NCBI GenBank assembly: GCA_017551865.1 | Contig: JAFZKB010000014.1 | Span: forward strand, 1 to 64,000 | Source: Clostridiales bacterium | Lineage (GTDB): Bacteria; Bacillota; Clostridia; Saccharofermentanales; Saccharofermentanaceae | DNA: 64,000 bases | Reading direction: 5' to 3' | In this document: piece after piece, positions 8,214 to 17,630 of the stretch | How the letters are laid out: each line of letters starts with the position of its first letter | Numbering within the stretch: the first letter of the stretch is position 1 | Made by a program: the position numbers and the translations under genes | Notes under the pieces: model-generated | The model's input: the letters and a program-made list of their open reading frames with translations, nothing else | Told to the model about the DNA's origin: nothing | Database searches by the model: none

Positions 8214-8238
8214 AGACCTTATATGCTCCGGAGGCTAT

Positions 8239-8697
8239 ATGGAATCAAGAACAGGCTTTTTAATCTCAAGAATCAAGCAGGTGCAGTCGCGCATTTTCCA
8301 GCGTCTGCTTCAGGAAAGCGGCGTGGAGGAATTCAACGGGCCGCAGGGACATATTCTTTATGTCCTCTGGCAGAAGGATGAAGTTCCGATCGTCGAGCTT
8401 TCGCAGAAGACCGGGCTGGCCAAGAATACGCTTACGGCTATGCTTGGGCGAATGGAAGAGCAGGGCCTGATCGGGAGAAGATCTGCCGAATTTGACAAAA
8501 GACAGTCACTGATCGTTCTGACGGAAAAGGCCCGCGCACTTCAGGGAAAGTACGATGAAGTATCCCGGAAGATGAACGAGATCTTTTACAGGGATTTCAC
8601 GGAAAAGGAAGTGGAGAAAATAGATCAGTTCCTCGACCGGATCCTCTTAAATCTTGAACAGTCAGAACGCAGTTCCAAAAGTGGAAAGGAAGAATAA
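8239..8697 (+). CDS. MarR-family transcriptional regulator
   Basis: A 152-residue winged-helix regulator. ELSQKTGLAKNTLTAMLGRMEE is the recognition helix region, and the wing GRRSAEFDKRQSLIVLTEKA contains the conserved D-x-R-x motif of MarR proteins. It should act as a dimer that releases DNA when a small phenolic or oxidised ligand binds. It is first in an operon with a flavin-reductase-like protein and an alpha/beta hydrolase; the downstream start lies one base after its stop. The promoter upstream is covered by repeats that may be its operator. GGAGG precedes the ATG at 8239. Confidence 0.9.
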   Translation: MESRTGFLISRIKQVQSRIFQRLLQESGVEEFNGPQGHILYVLWQKDEVPIVELSQKTGLAKNTLTAMLGRMEEQGLIGRRSAEFDKRQSLIVLTEKARALQGKYDEVSRKMNEIFYRDFTEKEVEKIDQFLDRILLNLEQSERSSKSGKEE

Positions 8698-8698
8698 T

Positions 8699-9304
8699 AT
8701 GTCAAAAGTAAAAGTAAAGAATTATAACGATTTTTGCCCGCAGCAGCTGTTTTTATACGGTACTTACCGAGAAGACGGAACCCCGAATTTCGGACTATTC
8801 TGCTGGTTCAGCTATCTTCACGCGCCGGAATTAAAAGATGAAGGTGCCGGAATGGGCGTTATGGCCTGCATTGGCGGTGAGAAACTCACCAAGGATCTTA
8901 TCCGTAAAAACGGTGTATTCTCCGCAAATCTTGTCACGGAAGAGCTGCTTCCTCTTGCGGACTACTATGGAATCGTCGGCGGAAGAGAGCACGAAGATAA
9001 AATGCGCTTTTCGCCTACCGTTGAAAAGGGGATCGTCCTTAATGTGCCGACGATTGCCGAAAGTCCGTTAAGTATGGAACTTCAGGTATTCCAGGAGATC
9101 CATCTGGAAAGTGGAAGTGATGTTTTCCTCTGTAAGATCATGGGCGAGACGATGAGAGAAGATCTGACAGATAAAGATGTACCTTTTATCGACAGATTCA
9201 AGTCAGTAAATCAGGTTCTAAGTGGCGGCGAAATGCGTTATGTGAGTATGGACGGCCGTGATCTCGGGGCCTGGGGAGAACCGATGAAGAGCCTGAAATC
9301 GTGA
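8699..9304 (+). CDS. flavin reductase-like (split-barrel) FMN-binding protein
   Basis: A 201-residue protein matching the flavin-reductase-like domain: an N-terminal strand pair (QQLFLYGTYREDGTPNFGLF), the FMN-binding segment MACIGGEKLTKDLIRKNGVFSANL, and the later LQVFQEIHLESGSDVFLCKI strand typical of the split barrel. It probably binds FMN and acts with NAD(P)H as a reductase; the electron acceptor is unknown. ATG 8699 with GGAAAGGA upstream is preferred to an earlier in-frame ATG inside marR. It lies in the MarR operon, consistent with a redox or xenobiotic response. Confidence 0.75.
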   Translation: MSKVKVKNYNDFCPQQLFLYGTYREDGTPNFGLFCWFSYLHAPELKDEGAGMGVMACIGGEKLTKDLIRKNGVFSANLVTEELLPLADYYGIVGGREHEDKMRFSPTVEKGIVLNVPTIAESPLSMELQVFQEIHLESGSDVFLCKIMGETMREDLTDKDVPFIDRFKSVNQVLSGGEMRYVSMDGRDLGAWGEPMKSLKS

Positions 9305-9323
9305 AGTGGGGGCAGAAGATCTT

Positions 9324-10058
9324 ATGCCGTATGTAGAAGTAAACGGACTCGATCTATACTACGAAGAGTTTGGAAGAGGAGAGACTGTACTGTTTTTACA
9401 CAGTCACTTCAGTAGAGGACTTCTGGCCTTTTCCGGTCAGATCCTCCCGTTCTCCGGTCATTTCCGATGCCTGTTTCCGGATTTCCGCGGGCACGGAAGG
9501 ACAAAGTGTGATGATCTTTCGTGGAATAGCCGGATGGTCGCAGATGACATGGCGATGTTTCTTGAAAAGCTCGGCATCGAAAATGCCCACGTCATCGGCT
9601 ACAGCTGCGGTGCGTATGTAGGCTGCTATATGGCCGCAAAGTATCCGCAGAAGGTAAGAAGCCTCGTTACGATCGGCGGAGCGGCGCATCCGAGACCGGA
9701 AGGCGCGGAAGATTTCCTTCCGGAAAATCTTCTGAAGAACGGCTCTACTGATTTTATTGAAGACATTAAGGTCCGGCATATGGATGCGCACAAAGGAGAC
9801 TGGCAGACATATCTAAGAAATACCGTGGAAGACTGGAAAACACAGCCCGGTCTCACTGATGAGAAATGGCAGAAGATCACATGCCCTGCCTTCTTTATCA
9901 ACGGTGAGAACGACCCTTTCGGAACTGTCGAGGAACTTAAAGAGAAAGTCCCGTACGCCAGGACCTACAAGGTGATCGGCGGCGGACACCGCCCGCATTT
10001 TGTGGGAGAACAGATCGACGATATCAATGCAAAGATCTTAGAATTTCTTCTTGCGTGA
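9324..10058 (+). CDS. alpha/beta-fold hydrolase
   Basis: A 244-residue hydrolase with the full catalytic set: the oxyanion region LFLHSHFSRG, nucleophile elbow IGYSCGAY (Ser94 in G-x-S-x-G), an acid in NGENDPFG and the C-terminal His in GGGHRPHF. It is cytoplasmic and likely acts on an ester or related small molecule. The start MPYVEVNGLDLYYEE is the usual family N-terminus; a GTG at 9306, one base after the preceding stop, is an alternative. Third gene of the MarR operon. The next gene has its own TATAAT at about 10076-10081. Confidence 0.85.
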   Translation: MPYVEVNGLDLYYEEFGRGETVLFLHSHFSRGLLAFSGQILPFSGHFRCLFPDFRGHGRTKCDDLSWNSRMVADDMAMFLEKLGIENAHVIGYSCGAYVGCYMAAKYPQKVRSLVTIGGAAHPRPEGAEDFLPENLLKNGSTDFIEDIKVRHMDAHKGDWQTYLRNTVEDWKTQPGLTDEKWQKITCPAFFINGENDPFGTVEELKEKVPYARTYKVIGGGHRPHFVGEQIDDINAKILEFLLA

Positions 10059-10167
10059 CCCGCAGGGGAAAGCTGTATAATATTTTTGATGTGTTTCTTT
10101 CGGGAATGGGATGGCATCGTAAGGCAGCATTCGTATAGCGGCGTTTTAAAACGGGAAAGAGGTTACC

Positions 10168-11262
10168 ATGGGACTTTTCGGTGATAATGATGCAATTTAT
10201 AAGCAGATCGACCAGCTTCAGGCGGAAGGGAAGTACGAGCAGATCTTGGAAAAGATCGAATCGGTTCCTGAAAAAAAGATGAGCAACAAGCTATGGTTTA
10301 AAAAGATCCAGGCGATGAATGCTCTCGGCCGTTTTAAAGAGGCCAGAAGAGAGATCGGACTTCTGTCCAAACGCTGCTCTGAACCCAAGGAAGATGCCAT
10401 GCTTTTCTATCTGATGGGCAATACCTTTGAATATAGCGGACATGCGCTGAAAGCCATGGAGTGCTATCGGAAAACACAGGAATTCGATCCCGGATTTGAT
10501 GGTATCTCGGGCCGGATAGACAGTTGCAGGGAGACGGCAAAGCAGGAATTCGGAAAGATAAATGACGCTTTCGGCCAGATGTTTTCCGAAGTCGATGCGG
10601 CTTTTTCAGAAGCAAAAGACCAGAAGAAACTGGAATATCCGATTGCGCTGAATTATGCATCAATGATCGGTTCTTCTTTTATCCCGTCAGGCACAGGATT
10701 GAAACTTCCTCTCGATGACCCTTTCTTTAAATGCGAAGATAAGGAGATCAATAAGAACGTCAAGGATTATCTGGAGAGAAAGTACGGAGTTTCCGATGTG
10801 AAGAGTCTTCAGCAGTGGTACGGAAATAACCGCATGGCTCCGACGATCCAGGGGGTAAGAAATGCCCTTTCCAATAATATACCGATGCCTGTAGAGAAGA
10901 TGGATGCCAAAAGTATCGCTTACTTTGAATCGATCGTTTTCTCTCTGAATAGTCTGGAGGAGTTCCTTCCTGAAGAGGGCGTGATCGCCTGGGACTTTAA
11001 TGTGGTGATCGCGCTCGCCCGTCTTCTGTTTGCGGTCGGATCGATCTCCAATACGGAGTTTTGCGAGGCTTCCTTATTCTTTACGGATGAATGTAAGAGA
11101 AACTTTTCTTCCTGGAAAGACTATGCGCATTCAGTCATCATTGGCGGCTACTTTAATGCCCTGTTCGAGATGCAGTATGATGTATCGAACGCGACCATGT
11201 TCGGTACTGTGGCCAGCCGGATCTGTAAGGAGAACTATCCGAAAGTAACATGGATCAATTAA
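10168..11262 (+). CDS. TPR plus DUF1266-like protein (possible 5' part of a frameshifted gene)
   Basis: A 364-residue soluble protein. Residues about 10-125 form helical TPR-like pairs (GKYEQILEKI ... AMLFYLMGNTFEYSGHALKAMECYRKTQEF). Residues about 270-350 resemble DUF1266: a WDFNVVIALARLL helix, a GSISNTEF turn and NFSSWKDYAHSVIIGGYFNA. No enzymatic motif is visible. ATG 10168 follows AAAGAGGT. The stop at 11260-11262 may not be the true end: coding character continues in the next frame without a start codon (see the next gene), so the two ORFs may be one protein of about 650 residues with tandem DUF1266-like domains. Confidence 0.65.
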   Translation: MGLFGDNDAIYKQIDQLQAEGKYEQILEKIESVPEKKMSNKLWFKKIQAMNALGRFKEARREIGLLSKRCSEPKEDAMLFYLMGNTFEYSGHALKAMECYRKTQEFDPGFDGISGRIDSCRETAKQEFGKINDAFGQMFSEVDAAFSEAKDQKKLEYPIALNYASMIGSSFIPSGTGLKLPLDDPFFKCEDKEINKNVKDYLERKYGVSDVKSLQQWYGNNRMAPTIQGVRNALSNNIPMPVEKMDAKSIAYFESIVFSLNSLEEFLPEEGVIAWDFNVVIALARLLFAVGSISNTEFCEASLFFTDECKRNFSSWKDYAHSVIIGGYFNALFEMQYDVSNATMFGTVASRICKENYPKVTWIN

Positions 11263-11371
11263 GTCCCAGGAGGAAGAAGCTTTACTCGTTCGGGACTTCC
11301 TTCATAAACTGCATAAGATCGATTCGAAAGACAGCCTCATCGGGTTTCAGAAGTACCAGTTCAGAAACAGC

Positions 11372-12109
11372 GTGCAATACGAGCAGTTCATGACCTTCTG
11401 GAAAGGAGCTCCGCTCTTTGATGCGAATAAGTTAGAGCCGGACGCCCGAAAAGGATTTGATCACATGATGGCGCTGGCCCGGCCTTTCTATCCGCTTCTT
11501 GAAGAAAAAGGATTCTATGCCTTCGACATCAGCGAATATATTACTATCTGCAGGATCGCGCGTGCCTGCGGGATCATTGACGGTAATGAGTTTGAGGAGA
11601 TCGTTGACCGTTTTGTCAGAAAAGCGCAGGTCTTCTACCATTCTTTTTATGAATATGCCATGTCCTATATTTGCGGCGCGCTGTATTTCTCAGCTTCGAA
11701 TTTCGGCATGAATGGCATAGACCAGTTCTTTGAGATACAGAAAAACTTATTGAACCATCTTTTCGACGAGAATGGTAACTGGAACTATTACAAATGGTAT
11801 GTGCCGGCGGAACGGGAATGGGTGCAGATCTATCCCGGAAATCCTGGATGCGTGGTGACGAAGGCGGCTATGGAAAAAGGTATCGGATATATGTATCGTG
11901 ATACCGCGCTTCCTGACCGTCCTGACAGCGGCTGGAGATTCTTTCATGGAGATGAACCGGACGAATATGCCAATGATCCGAATAATCTTCAGATCATCGG
12001 GATCAACACCATCTGTAATATGAACCCCACAGTCCTTGCGTTCCTTGAAGCACCTGTGAATAGTGCCTTCGGATGGAACGGCAAAGACTGGATCAGAGAA
12101 TCGAAATAA
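11372..12109 (+). CDS. DUF1266-like protein, probable 3' part of a frameshifted gene
   Basis: From the first canonical start (GTG 11372) this is 245 residues with a second DUF1266-like region (YAFDISEYITICRIARACG, GIIDGNEFEEIVDRF, FYEYAMSYICGALYF). Protein-like sequence continues upstream in this frame to a stop at 11246: it reads SQEEEALLVRDFLHKLHKID and onward, with no ATG, GTG or TTG and no Shine-Dalgarno before GTG 11372. Removing one base near AATTAAG at 11257-11262 would join it smoothly to the preceding ORF (...TWINKSQEEE...). Either a frameshift mutation or sequence error, an ATT start at 11258, or programmed shifting; mutation or error seems most likely. Confidence 0.55.
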   Translation: MQYEQFMTFWKGAPLFDANKLEPDARKGFDHMMALARPFYPLLEEKGFYAFDISEYITICRIARACGIIDGNEFEEIVDRFVRKAQVFYHSFYEYAMSYICGALYFSASNFGMNGIDQFFEIQKNLLNHLFDENGNWNYYKWYVPAEREWVQIYPGNPGCVVTKAAMEKGIGYMYRDTALPDRPDSGWRFFHGDEPDEYANDPNNLQIIGINTICNMNPTVLAFLEAPVNSAFGWNGKDWIRESK

Positions 12110-12118
12110 CTGATATCA

Positions 12119-13738
12119 TTATGTCTCAGAGGTCCTAAGATCGAATCGCACACTCTTTTTGAGTCCTTCGGGAAGATCGTACTTGCTGTCATTAAGGATG
12201 CTTTCGATCAGATCGATCCGCTCTTTCGTGGCGCCAAAGGTGCTGGCCGGATGTATCGTACCGCGGCGGATGATGCTTCTGACTTCTTCATTTTCAAAAT
12301 TATAGAGCATCAGGACATACGGGATGCGGTCCCAGTAGTTCTCGGAATTAAGAAGGTACGCGAGCTTTTTTCTAAGGTGTTCTGATGAGGTCTTCGTGAA
12401 AAGATCGTAGATCTTCTTTCCACCGTAACGGATACTGTGAGAGGAGATTTCGCGGTATGCCTGCACCATGATCTGTGACCGCTCATCCGAAAGATATTCC
12501 CAGAAAACATCCTGAAAATCAAGCGCACGAAGAGTGCCCAGAGCGTGAAGTGTGGATCTTATCACGCTGGAACTGTTTTCCGACAGATACTCCTGAAGAA
12601 AATCAGCGTCTTCCGGTTTTCCGGTCTCCGCAAGTCCTAAAATACAGATCCTTCTCACAGAAACTTTAAGCCCCGGCTGTTTTAAGTGTTCAAGATAGTA
12701 GGCACGGAAATCCATGTCCGTATGTTTTCCGAGGATATACCGGACATCGCCTCGGATGCTCGCGGAAGGCGACAGCAGCATATCTTCTAAACCGTCCCAG
12801 GGCTTTCCGGTAAGATCGTACTTCTTTTCCAGCGCTTTTCTGCGGACGATCAGGCTTCTATGGGTAAGAAGCCCGTCGAGTTCTTCTTCGGAGATCTCGT
12901 AGAGATTTAAGTACATCGAGATGATCAGGATCTGGCACTGGGAGTTTCTCTCCCATGAAAGGAGCTTCCTGATCTCGTCTTTACTTAAAGCCTTCTGCTC
13001 AAGGAGGATCCGGTAAAACGATCTTCTGGTGATATCGTCGTACTTTATCAATTGTGACCTTTCGATCGAAGGTGTCAGATCGCGAATACGGTCCGCCAGT
13101 TTTTTCTTGATGTCGCGGTAAGTAAAGATGTTGAGACGCTCACAGCGGCGGAGCTTTTCCATCGCGAATAGACACTTCATCAGATCATCAAGACCCTTCT
13201 TTGAAAAGTCGGAAAGGGCTTTGCTCGCGCAGTCCCGGACCTGCTCTACCCAGTCATTCAGGCGCAGAAGGATATACATACACGACGACGGATCCGTCCT
13301 TAGTTCCCGAATACATTTTTCGCGGTAAAAACCATTCGGGTGAAAGGTGCCGAGGCGCATCAGCCAGAGAAAAGTCTCTTCATCCTGTACTCTTCTTCTG
13401 ATACTCGGGATATATACTCTCGACCAGTCGATCGACCATTCCATCGAAGTGGTCTGGCGGAAACTGTCGCTCAAACGGAGGATGCTCCGTATATCAAGTG
13501 ATTCCAGATAAGAGGCAATCGCAGAGGAAGCCTCTTTCACGATAGCATGATCGGAAGATACGATGAACGTATACATGCTTGAAAGAAAGTAATTCTCCCC
13601 GCTGAGAAAACGGACGAGATCATAGCGGAAACGCTGCTGTTCCGAAAGAGGTAAGGACTCATCACGAGGCGCTTGGATAGTAGATGATTGTTTCTTCACG
13701 CCCTCTTTATTTATCAGTTTTTTCCATCGGTCGAACAT
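12119..13738 (-). CDS. HEAT-repeat protein
   Basis: A 539-residue, largely helical cytoplasmic protein with degenerate HEAT repeats, seen as repeated helical pairs such as VRRICILGLAETGKPEDADFL and VIRSTLHALGTLRALDFQDVF, each with the proline or aspartate turn and hydrophobic spacing of HEAT units. Such solenoids mediate protein-protein contacts; no catalytic motif is visible. ATG 13738 (MFDRWKKLINKEG) is chosen because AGGAG lies seven bases upstream; a longer frame to 13789 lacks a ribosome site. It converges with the DUF1266-like gene (9 bp between stops) and is divergent from the next membrane protein gene. Confidence 0.7.
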   Translation of the reverse strand: MFDRWKKLINKEGVKKQSSTIQAPRDESLPLSEQQRFRYDLVRFLSGENYFLSSMYTFIVSSDHAIVKEASSAIASYLESLDIRSILRLSDSFRQTTSMEWSIDWSRVYIPSIRRRVQDEETFLWLMRLGTFHPNGFYREKCIRELRTDPSSCMYILLRLNDWVEQVRDCASKALSDFSKKGLDDLMKCLFAMEKLRRCERLNIFTYRDIKKKLADRIRDLTPSIERSQLIKYDDITRRSFYRILLEQKALSKDEIRKLLSWERNSQCQILIISMYLNLYEISEEELDGLLTHRSLIVRRKALEKKYDLTGKPWDGLEDMLLSPSASIRGDVRYILGKHTDMDFRAYYLEHLKQPGLKVSVRRICILGLAETGKPEDADFLQEYLSENSSSVIRSTLHALGTLRALDFQDVFWEYLSDERSQIMVQAYREISSHSIRYGGKKIYDLFTKTSSEHLRKKLAYLLNSENYWDRIPYVLMLYNFENEEVRSIIRRGTIHPASTFGATKERIDLIESILNDSKYDLPEGLKKSVRFDLRTSET

Positions 13739-13850
13739 CCTTATACTCCTGCCATTTCTTTTCGAGGTCATTATACCATTACCGATCATCGGTGCTGTTC
13801 AACTTGCTGTATAATGAACGTAAACTAATATGCTAATTGAGGTAAGTCTT

Positions 13851-14363
13851 TTGAACGGATTACATGTGCCTGAAAAGGAAGAAATAAATGTTATACTTCC
13901 GTGGCTTCAGAAAGAAAGGAAGAGCAATATTCTGTTTCCGCTGATGTGTGTGATCGCTGTCTTTGCGGGGACCGTCGTTTTTTCGGTTTTCGGTATCCTA
14001 AACAACGCCCCGGTACTCATGCCGGTTTTGCTTATAGGAATTTTACTGATTCCTTCCATTATCATCGTTGTCAAAAATACGCTTACCGAAAATGAGAAAG
14101 TAAAACGGCTGAAAGACGGTGATGCGTTGATCACTTCAGCAAGAGTCTTGGATACCGGTCTTAAGAGAATGGCACGGTATTCTTATGTGCATTGTGCTGA
14201 CGTAGAGTATATAGACGAAGGCCATAAGGTGACGCAGGAATTTGTCATTTCGAAAAGGATCAGCAAGCGCATTAAAGCCGGAGACACAGGTTATGTCATC
14301 AAATACAGCGCGGAGAATAATAAGTGGCTGGATAACAAACTGGTTTTCTTACCGGGTGATTAA
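13851..14363 (+). CDS. small membrane protein, two transmembrane segments
   Basis: About 170 residues: a short cytoplasmic N-terminus (LHVPEKEEINVILPWLQKER), two adjacent hydrophobic helices (ILFPLMCVIAVFAGTVVFSV and PVLMPVLLIGILLIPSIIIV), then a soluble beta-rich C-terminal domain of about 90 residues. I do not recognise the family. TTG 13851 is preferred because TTGAGGTAAG is well placed upstream of it, whereas ATG 13830 has none. A TATAAT (13810-13815) lies upstream. The next gene starts 24 bp downstream and is probably co-transcribed. Confidence 0.6.
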   Translation: MNGLHVPEKEEINVILPWLQKERKSNILFPLMCVIAVFAGTVVFSVFGILNNAPVLMPVLLIGILLIPSIIIVVKNTLTENEKVKRLKDGDALITSARVLDTGLKRMARYSYVHCADVEYIDEGHKVTQEFVISKRISKRIKAGDTGYVIKYSAENNKWLDNKLVFLPGD

Positions 14364-14387
14364 TCATGATTATTTGTGAGGAAGAAT

Positions 14388-15605
14388 ATGGGTACATGGA
14401 GCGCAAGTATAGCCGGAAATGATACAGCACTCGATATGATCGAGGATTATAAAGTGGCATTTTCCTACTTCAGTGTTGAGGAAGGATTACAGAAACTGGA
14501 TCAATTTGTCAGATCAAACTTTGATGAATCCGACGAAGATGAGTGGTGTGCTTATTTCTATTCGCTGGCGGATTTTATGTGGAAGAATGGCATCCTTACC
14601 GATGAGATCCGGGACAAAGCAGTGCAGATGGTGGATTCTGACTTCGGTATGCAGACCTGGATAGATGCGGGATATGAAAAACAAAGACGTAAAGAACTGG
14701 CCAAGTTCCGGACGAAGATAACTTCGCCGCAGTGTGCGCCTAAGAAGATCAAGATCAGTCATATTCATCCGGATGACATTTTTGAGAATGGAGAAGTGAT
14801 CGCTATCCAGTTGAAAACAGCAGGGAAGTCGTATTTGCCGGGAAATATGTGTGATCCGATATCGGACGAGGAATTCTTATCCTATGACAATAAGTATGTT
14901 GTTATCCAGAAGGTCTATTCAAAAGAACAGCATTTCTCTGGAGTTATGCCTGAACTCTGTGACAGAACGGCCGTATTTATTTTGTTTAAGGGGATTTATG
15001 ACTCTCCTGCTGATATTGACATAACGAAGCTGGAAGAAGCGGACTTTAAATGCAATCGCTCTGAGCTTACGCCTTTTTTTGAACACACGAGCAGCATGTT
15101 TTATTTCAAAAGACGCGGTTACAAGATCATTGGAAAAATGGAACCTTGTCTGACGCAGGTTTACGAAGGCTGTTTGTCTTATTATCTGGATCTTGGAGAT
15201 AATCTTCTTTATTCAAATGCCGATTCGCGACTTATCGCTGCGGTGATAGATTATGATGTTTTTCTAAAAGAGTACGGCGTAGAGATAGGTGAAGAAGAAT
15301 TGATGGAATTGATAAGGCTCGAAGTGCATAGGAAACACAATTTTTCATATGGATTTTCAACAAAAAACAAAGAACAATATCTTGAATTACGGGAACAAAT
15401 GAAACGGGTCCGGGAAGAAGAGTATGAAGTGTTTAAAGGACTCTTGGAAAAGGGTGCGAAGGTTTATGAGATACATTATGCTTATCCGATTGGGTATGCA
15501 TTTAAAGCTGCGGATGAGCCGGCAAAACTCCTGATGACATACGACGGATATAAATATCTGGACAAAGTAGAACAATACGTGCATGATCAGCTGGATAACA
15601 AATAA
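14388..15605 (+). CDS. uncharacterised protein with DUF4259-like N-terminus
   Basis: A 405-residue soluble protein. The first 30 residues (MGTWSASIAGNDTALDMIED) resemble the start of DUF4259 proteins (MGTWGxGxFxNDxALD), short proteins often seen as stand-alone genes and sometimes near toxin-immunity loci. The remaining 370 residues are not recognised; a patch around KRRGYKIIGKMEPCLTQVYEG is conserved-looking. ATG 14388 follows GAGGAAG. It sits just downstream of the small membrane protein and converges with blaR1, separated only by a terminator hairpin. Its role is unknown. Confidence 0.6.
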   Translation: MGTWSASIAGNDTALDMIEDYKVAFSYFSVEEGLQKLDQFVRSNFDESDEDEWCAYFYSLADFMWKNGILTDEIRDKAVQMVDSDFGMQTWIDAGYEKQRRKELAKFRTKITSPQCAPKKIKISHIHPDDIFENGEVIAIQLKTAGKSYLPGNMCDPISDEEFLSYDNKYVVIQKVYSKEQHFSGVMPELCDRTAVFILFKGIYDSPADIDITKLEEADFKCNRSELTPFFEHTSSMFYFKRRGYKIIGKMEPCLTQVYEGCLSYYLDLGDNLLYSNADSRLIAAVIDYDVFLKEYGVEIGEEELMELIRLEVHRKHNFSYGFSTKNKEQYLELREQMKRVREEEYEVFKGLLEKGAKVYEIHYAYPIGYAFKAADEPAKLLMTYDGYKYLDKVEQYVHDQLDNK

Positions 15606-15633
15606 AAAAGGGGGGAGGCATCAGCCTACCCCC
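15600..15633 (-). terminator. intrinsic terminator overlapping the blaR1 3' end
   Basis: On the minus strand GGGGGTAGGC-TGAT-GCCTCCCCC is followed by CTTTTTTATTT. The 5' arm is part of the last blaR1 codons and the stop codon, so the stop lies inside the hairpin. Confidence 0.75.
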
Positions 15634-17243
15634 ATCGTATCATCCTCTGTTGTGTAGGAAGCAGAATAGCGTATCGTGGTGTATTTTTCTGTATCACCAT
15701 ATAACTCGATGATCACGTAGCATCCATCCGGTGTGTTGGCAATATATAAATAGTTTTCGCGGGTCAGATCCGTAAAACCAAAGTCGTGAAGGGATTCGAT
15801 ATAGTTATTCAGCTCGGTTTCGGAGAGTTCCTCGGAGACGATAAAGACAAGGTCGGATGGATTGGTCTCACCGACTACTGTGTACGTGGTGGTGAATTCT
15901 CCGAGAGTGTCGGAATAAAAGACCGTTCCTTTGGATACCTCACAATCGAACAATATGTTGCTGTCCGGTCTGGGGAGATCCAGCTCGAATAATGCTCCGT
16001 CAGGTAAAGATACATCCGGGTATTCGATTATAGTCTGATTACTGTGAAGCTCGATCCACTCATCGGAGCCCCATAATGGTTCATCAGAATACTGTTCTAC
16101 TATGGATTCAGCTGCTTCGTCCAGATCGGCGAAATCTAAAGGTACTTGAACGAATTCGAATTCTTCCGTCGCTGTTGTTTCTTCCGCCACAGTAGTTTCT
16201 GAACCTGTTACGACGGTTTCTTCCTGCTTCGTGCTTTCACTTTCGGAAGCATTTTCTGCCATAAGATCCTTTTTCTTGACCGGACTTAAGGAACCGCAGA
16301 TAAAGATGGAGGCAACTACTACCACACAGATGATAGAGAGCCATTGGGATAATTTCTTATAATTCATAACGTTTTTAATTCTCGCTTTCACATTTTCCTT
16401 GCCAAAACCGAGCAGCGTAACCAGATATTTCGGCGCGTAGCTCTTCCTGGCATAGGATACGAGGGACATGCAGTAATCGGCGCGTAGGTCGCTTCCGATG
16501 TTCTTGATGACTTCTTCGTCGCAGCTCATCTCCATATCGGACTCGAAAAACCAGTACGCGATCCACACGAGCGGATTGAACCAGTGCACGATGAGCGACA
16601 CGAGAAAGAAGGATTTGAATATAATATCCTTTCTACGAAGATGCGTACGCTCGTGTTTTAAAAGATATGCGTATTCTTTATCCGAAAGTCCCTGCGGCAT
16701 GTAGATACGGGGCTTAAGAAGCCCGAGAACAAATGGCGAGGCGACGGAAGGTCCGGAATAGACATTATCTTCGATCCTTCTGGTATCCCGAAGAGACCGG
16801 TACATGGTTATGCTCTTATAAAGAATCGCGATGGCAAGCACGCCCATTCCGATGATCCAGACGATCATCAGGATCTGCCACAGATCGGGCAGGAAACTCC
16901 CTGCGGCCTTGGTGGAAGATCCGATCGGGGAAGACACTGTTGGAGTGACTTGCGATGTGGCGTGTTCCAGTGCTTTTGCAGAAGAAGCCGCTGCGTTGGA
17001 AGTCTGTTCGATCATGCCCTGAGAGGAGACGACCGAGATCTTCTTTTTCGGAAGATAGTTAAATAGAGACAGTACCGAAGAAGGGGACTTCGGGCAAAGC
17101 AGACGGAATGCTGCCAATGCCCAAAGGCCGTAAATGTACTTGGTCGGTATCCTGCGCAATAGCCTGCGGACGAGAATGATCAGAAGGATCACGATCGAAC
17201 CGGTCAGGCTAAGATTCAGGATCGTCTCAAACAGACTGAGCAT
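15621..17243 (-). CDS. BlaR1/MecR1-type M56 sensor protease with non-PBP sensor domain
   Basis: A 540-residue membrane protein. Residues about 1-240 are the M56 zinc-protease domain with N-terminal membrane helices and the catalytic LLKHERTHLRRKD (HExxH, 197-201) plus downstream ESDMEMSCDEEVI supplying the third ligand. It should cleave or inactivate the BlaI-type repressor encoded just upstream. After a membrane helix near residues 305-322 the outer part is a Thr/Glu-rich linker and a roughly 200-residue domain with no SxxK penicillin-binding motif that I can see, so the inducer is probably not a beta-lactam. It starts seven bases after blaI in one operon. No beta-lactamase gene is nearby. 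Confidence 0.82.
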   Translation of the reverse strand: MLSLFETILNLSLTGSIVILLIILVRRLLRRIPTKYIYGLWALAAFRLLCPKSPSSVLSLFNYLPKKKISVVSSQGMIEQTSNAAASSAKALEHATSQVTPTVSSPIGSSTKAAGSFLPDLWQILMIVWIIGMGVLAIAILYKSITMYRSLRDTRRIEDNVYSGPSVASPFVLGLLKPRIYMPQGLSDKEYAYLLKHERTHLRRKDIIFKSFFLVSLIVHWFNPLVWIAYWFFESDMEMSCDEEVIKNIGSDLRADYCMSLVSYARKSYAPKYLVTLLGFGKENVKARIKNVMNYKKLSQWLSIICVVVVASIFICGSLSPVKKKDLMAENASESESTKQEETVVTGSETTVAEETTATEEFEFVQVPLDFADLDEAAESIVEQYSDEPLWGSDEWIELHSNQTIIEYPDVSLPDGALFELDLPRPDSNILFDCEVSKGTVFYSDTLGEFTTTYTVVGETNPSDLVFIVSEELSETELNNYIESLHDFGFTDLTRENYLYIANTPDGCYVIIELYGDTEKYTTIRYSASYTTEDDTMGVG

Positions 17244-17250
17244 ATTTCCC

Positions 17251-17616
17251 TCATTTCTCTTTTCTGTACTCTTCGATAATCTTTATGAGTTCATCCGCTT
17301 CGCTGTCGGTCAGGGAACGATCCTCCAGAAATGAAAGAAGGAAAGAGGGGAGTGAGCCTCCGAAGGTCCTCTTCACGACGCGACGGCTCTCGAACATCTG
17401 TACCTGGTCACGTGGAACCAGAACAGTCACAAGACTATCCGTGTTAGCGACCATCTGCTTTGCGATAAGTTTGCGAAGCATGGTATACGTCGTCGACTTC
17501 TTCCACGAAAGCTCCGTCTCGCATACTTTGACGAGCTTGCCGGATTCGATCGGCGCATGCTTCCAGATCACGTCCATCAGGCGGTATTCACTTTCACTCA
17601 GCATCAGGTCTTCCAT
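17251..17616 (-). CDS. BlaI/MecI/CopY-family repressor
   Basis: A 121-residue winged-helix repressor. LSESEYRLMDVIWKHAPIESGKL and the recognition region WKKSTTYTMLRKLIAKQMV are diagnostic of the BlaI family, which binds DNA as a dimer and is inactivated by proteolysis after the partner BlaR1 senses a signal. It lies directly upstream of the BlaR1-type gene in the same operon. Its promoter contains a perfect GGTCTATAG/CTATAGACC inverted repeat, the likely operator. An ATG 17616 start with GGAGT upstream is used. Confidence 0.92.
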   Translation of the reverse strand: MEDLMLSESEYRLMDVIWKHAPIESGKLVKVCETELSWKKSTTYTMLRKLIAKQMVANTDSLVTVLVPRDQVQMFESRRVVKRTFGGSLPSFLLSFLEDRSLTDSEADELIKIIEEYRKEK

Positions 17617-17630
17617 GTTTACACTCCTTT

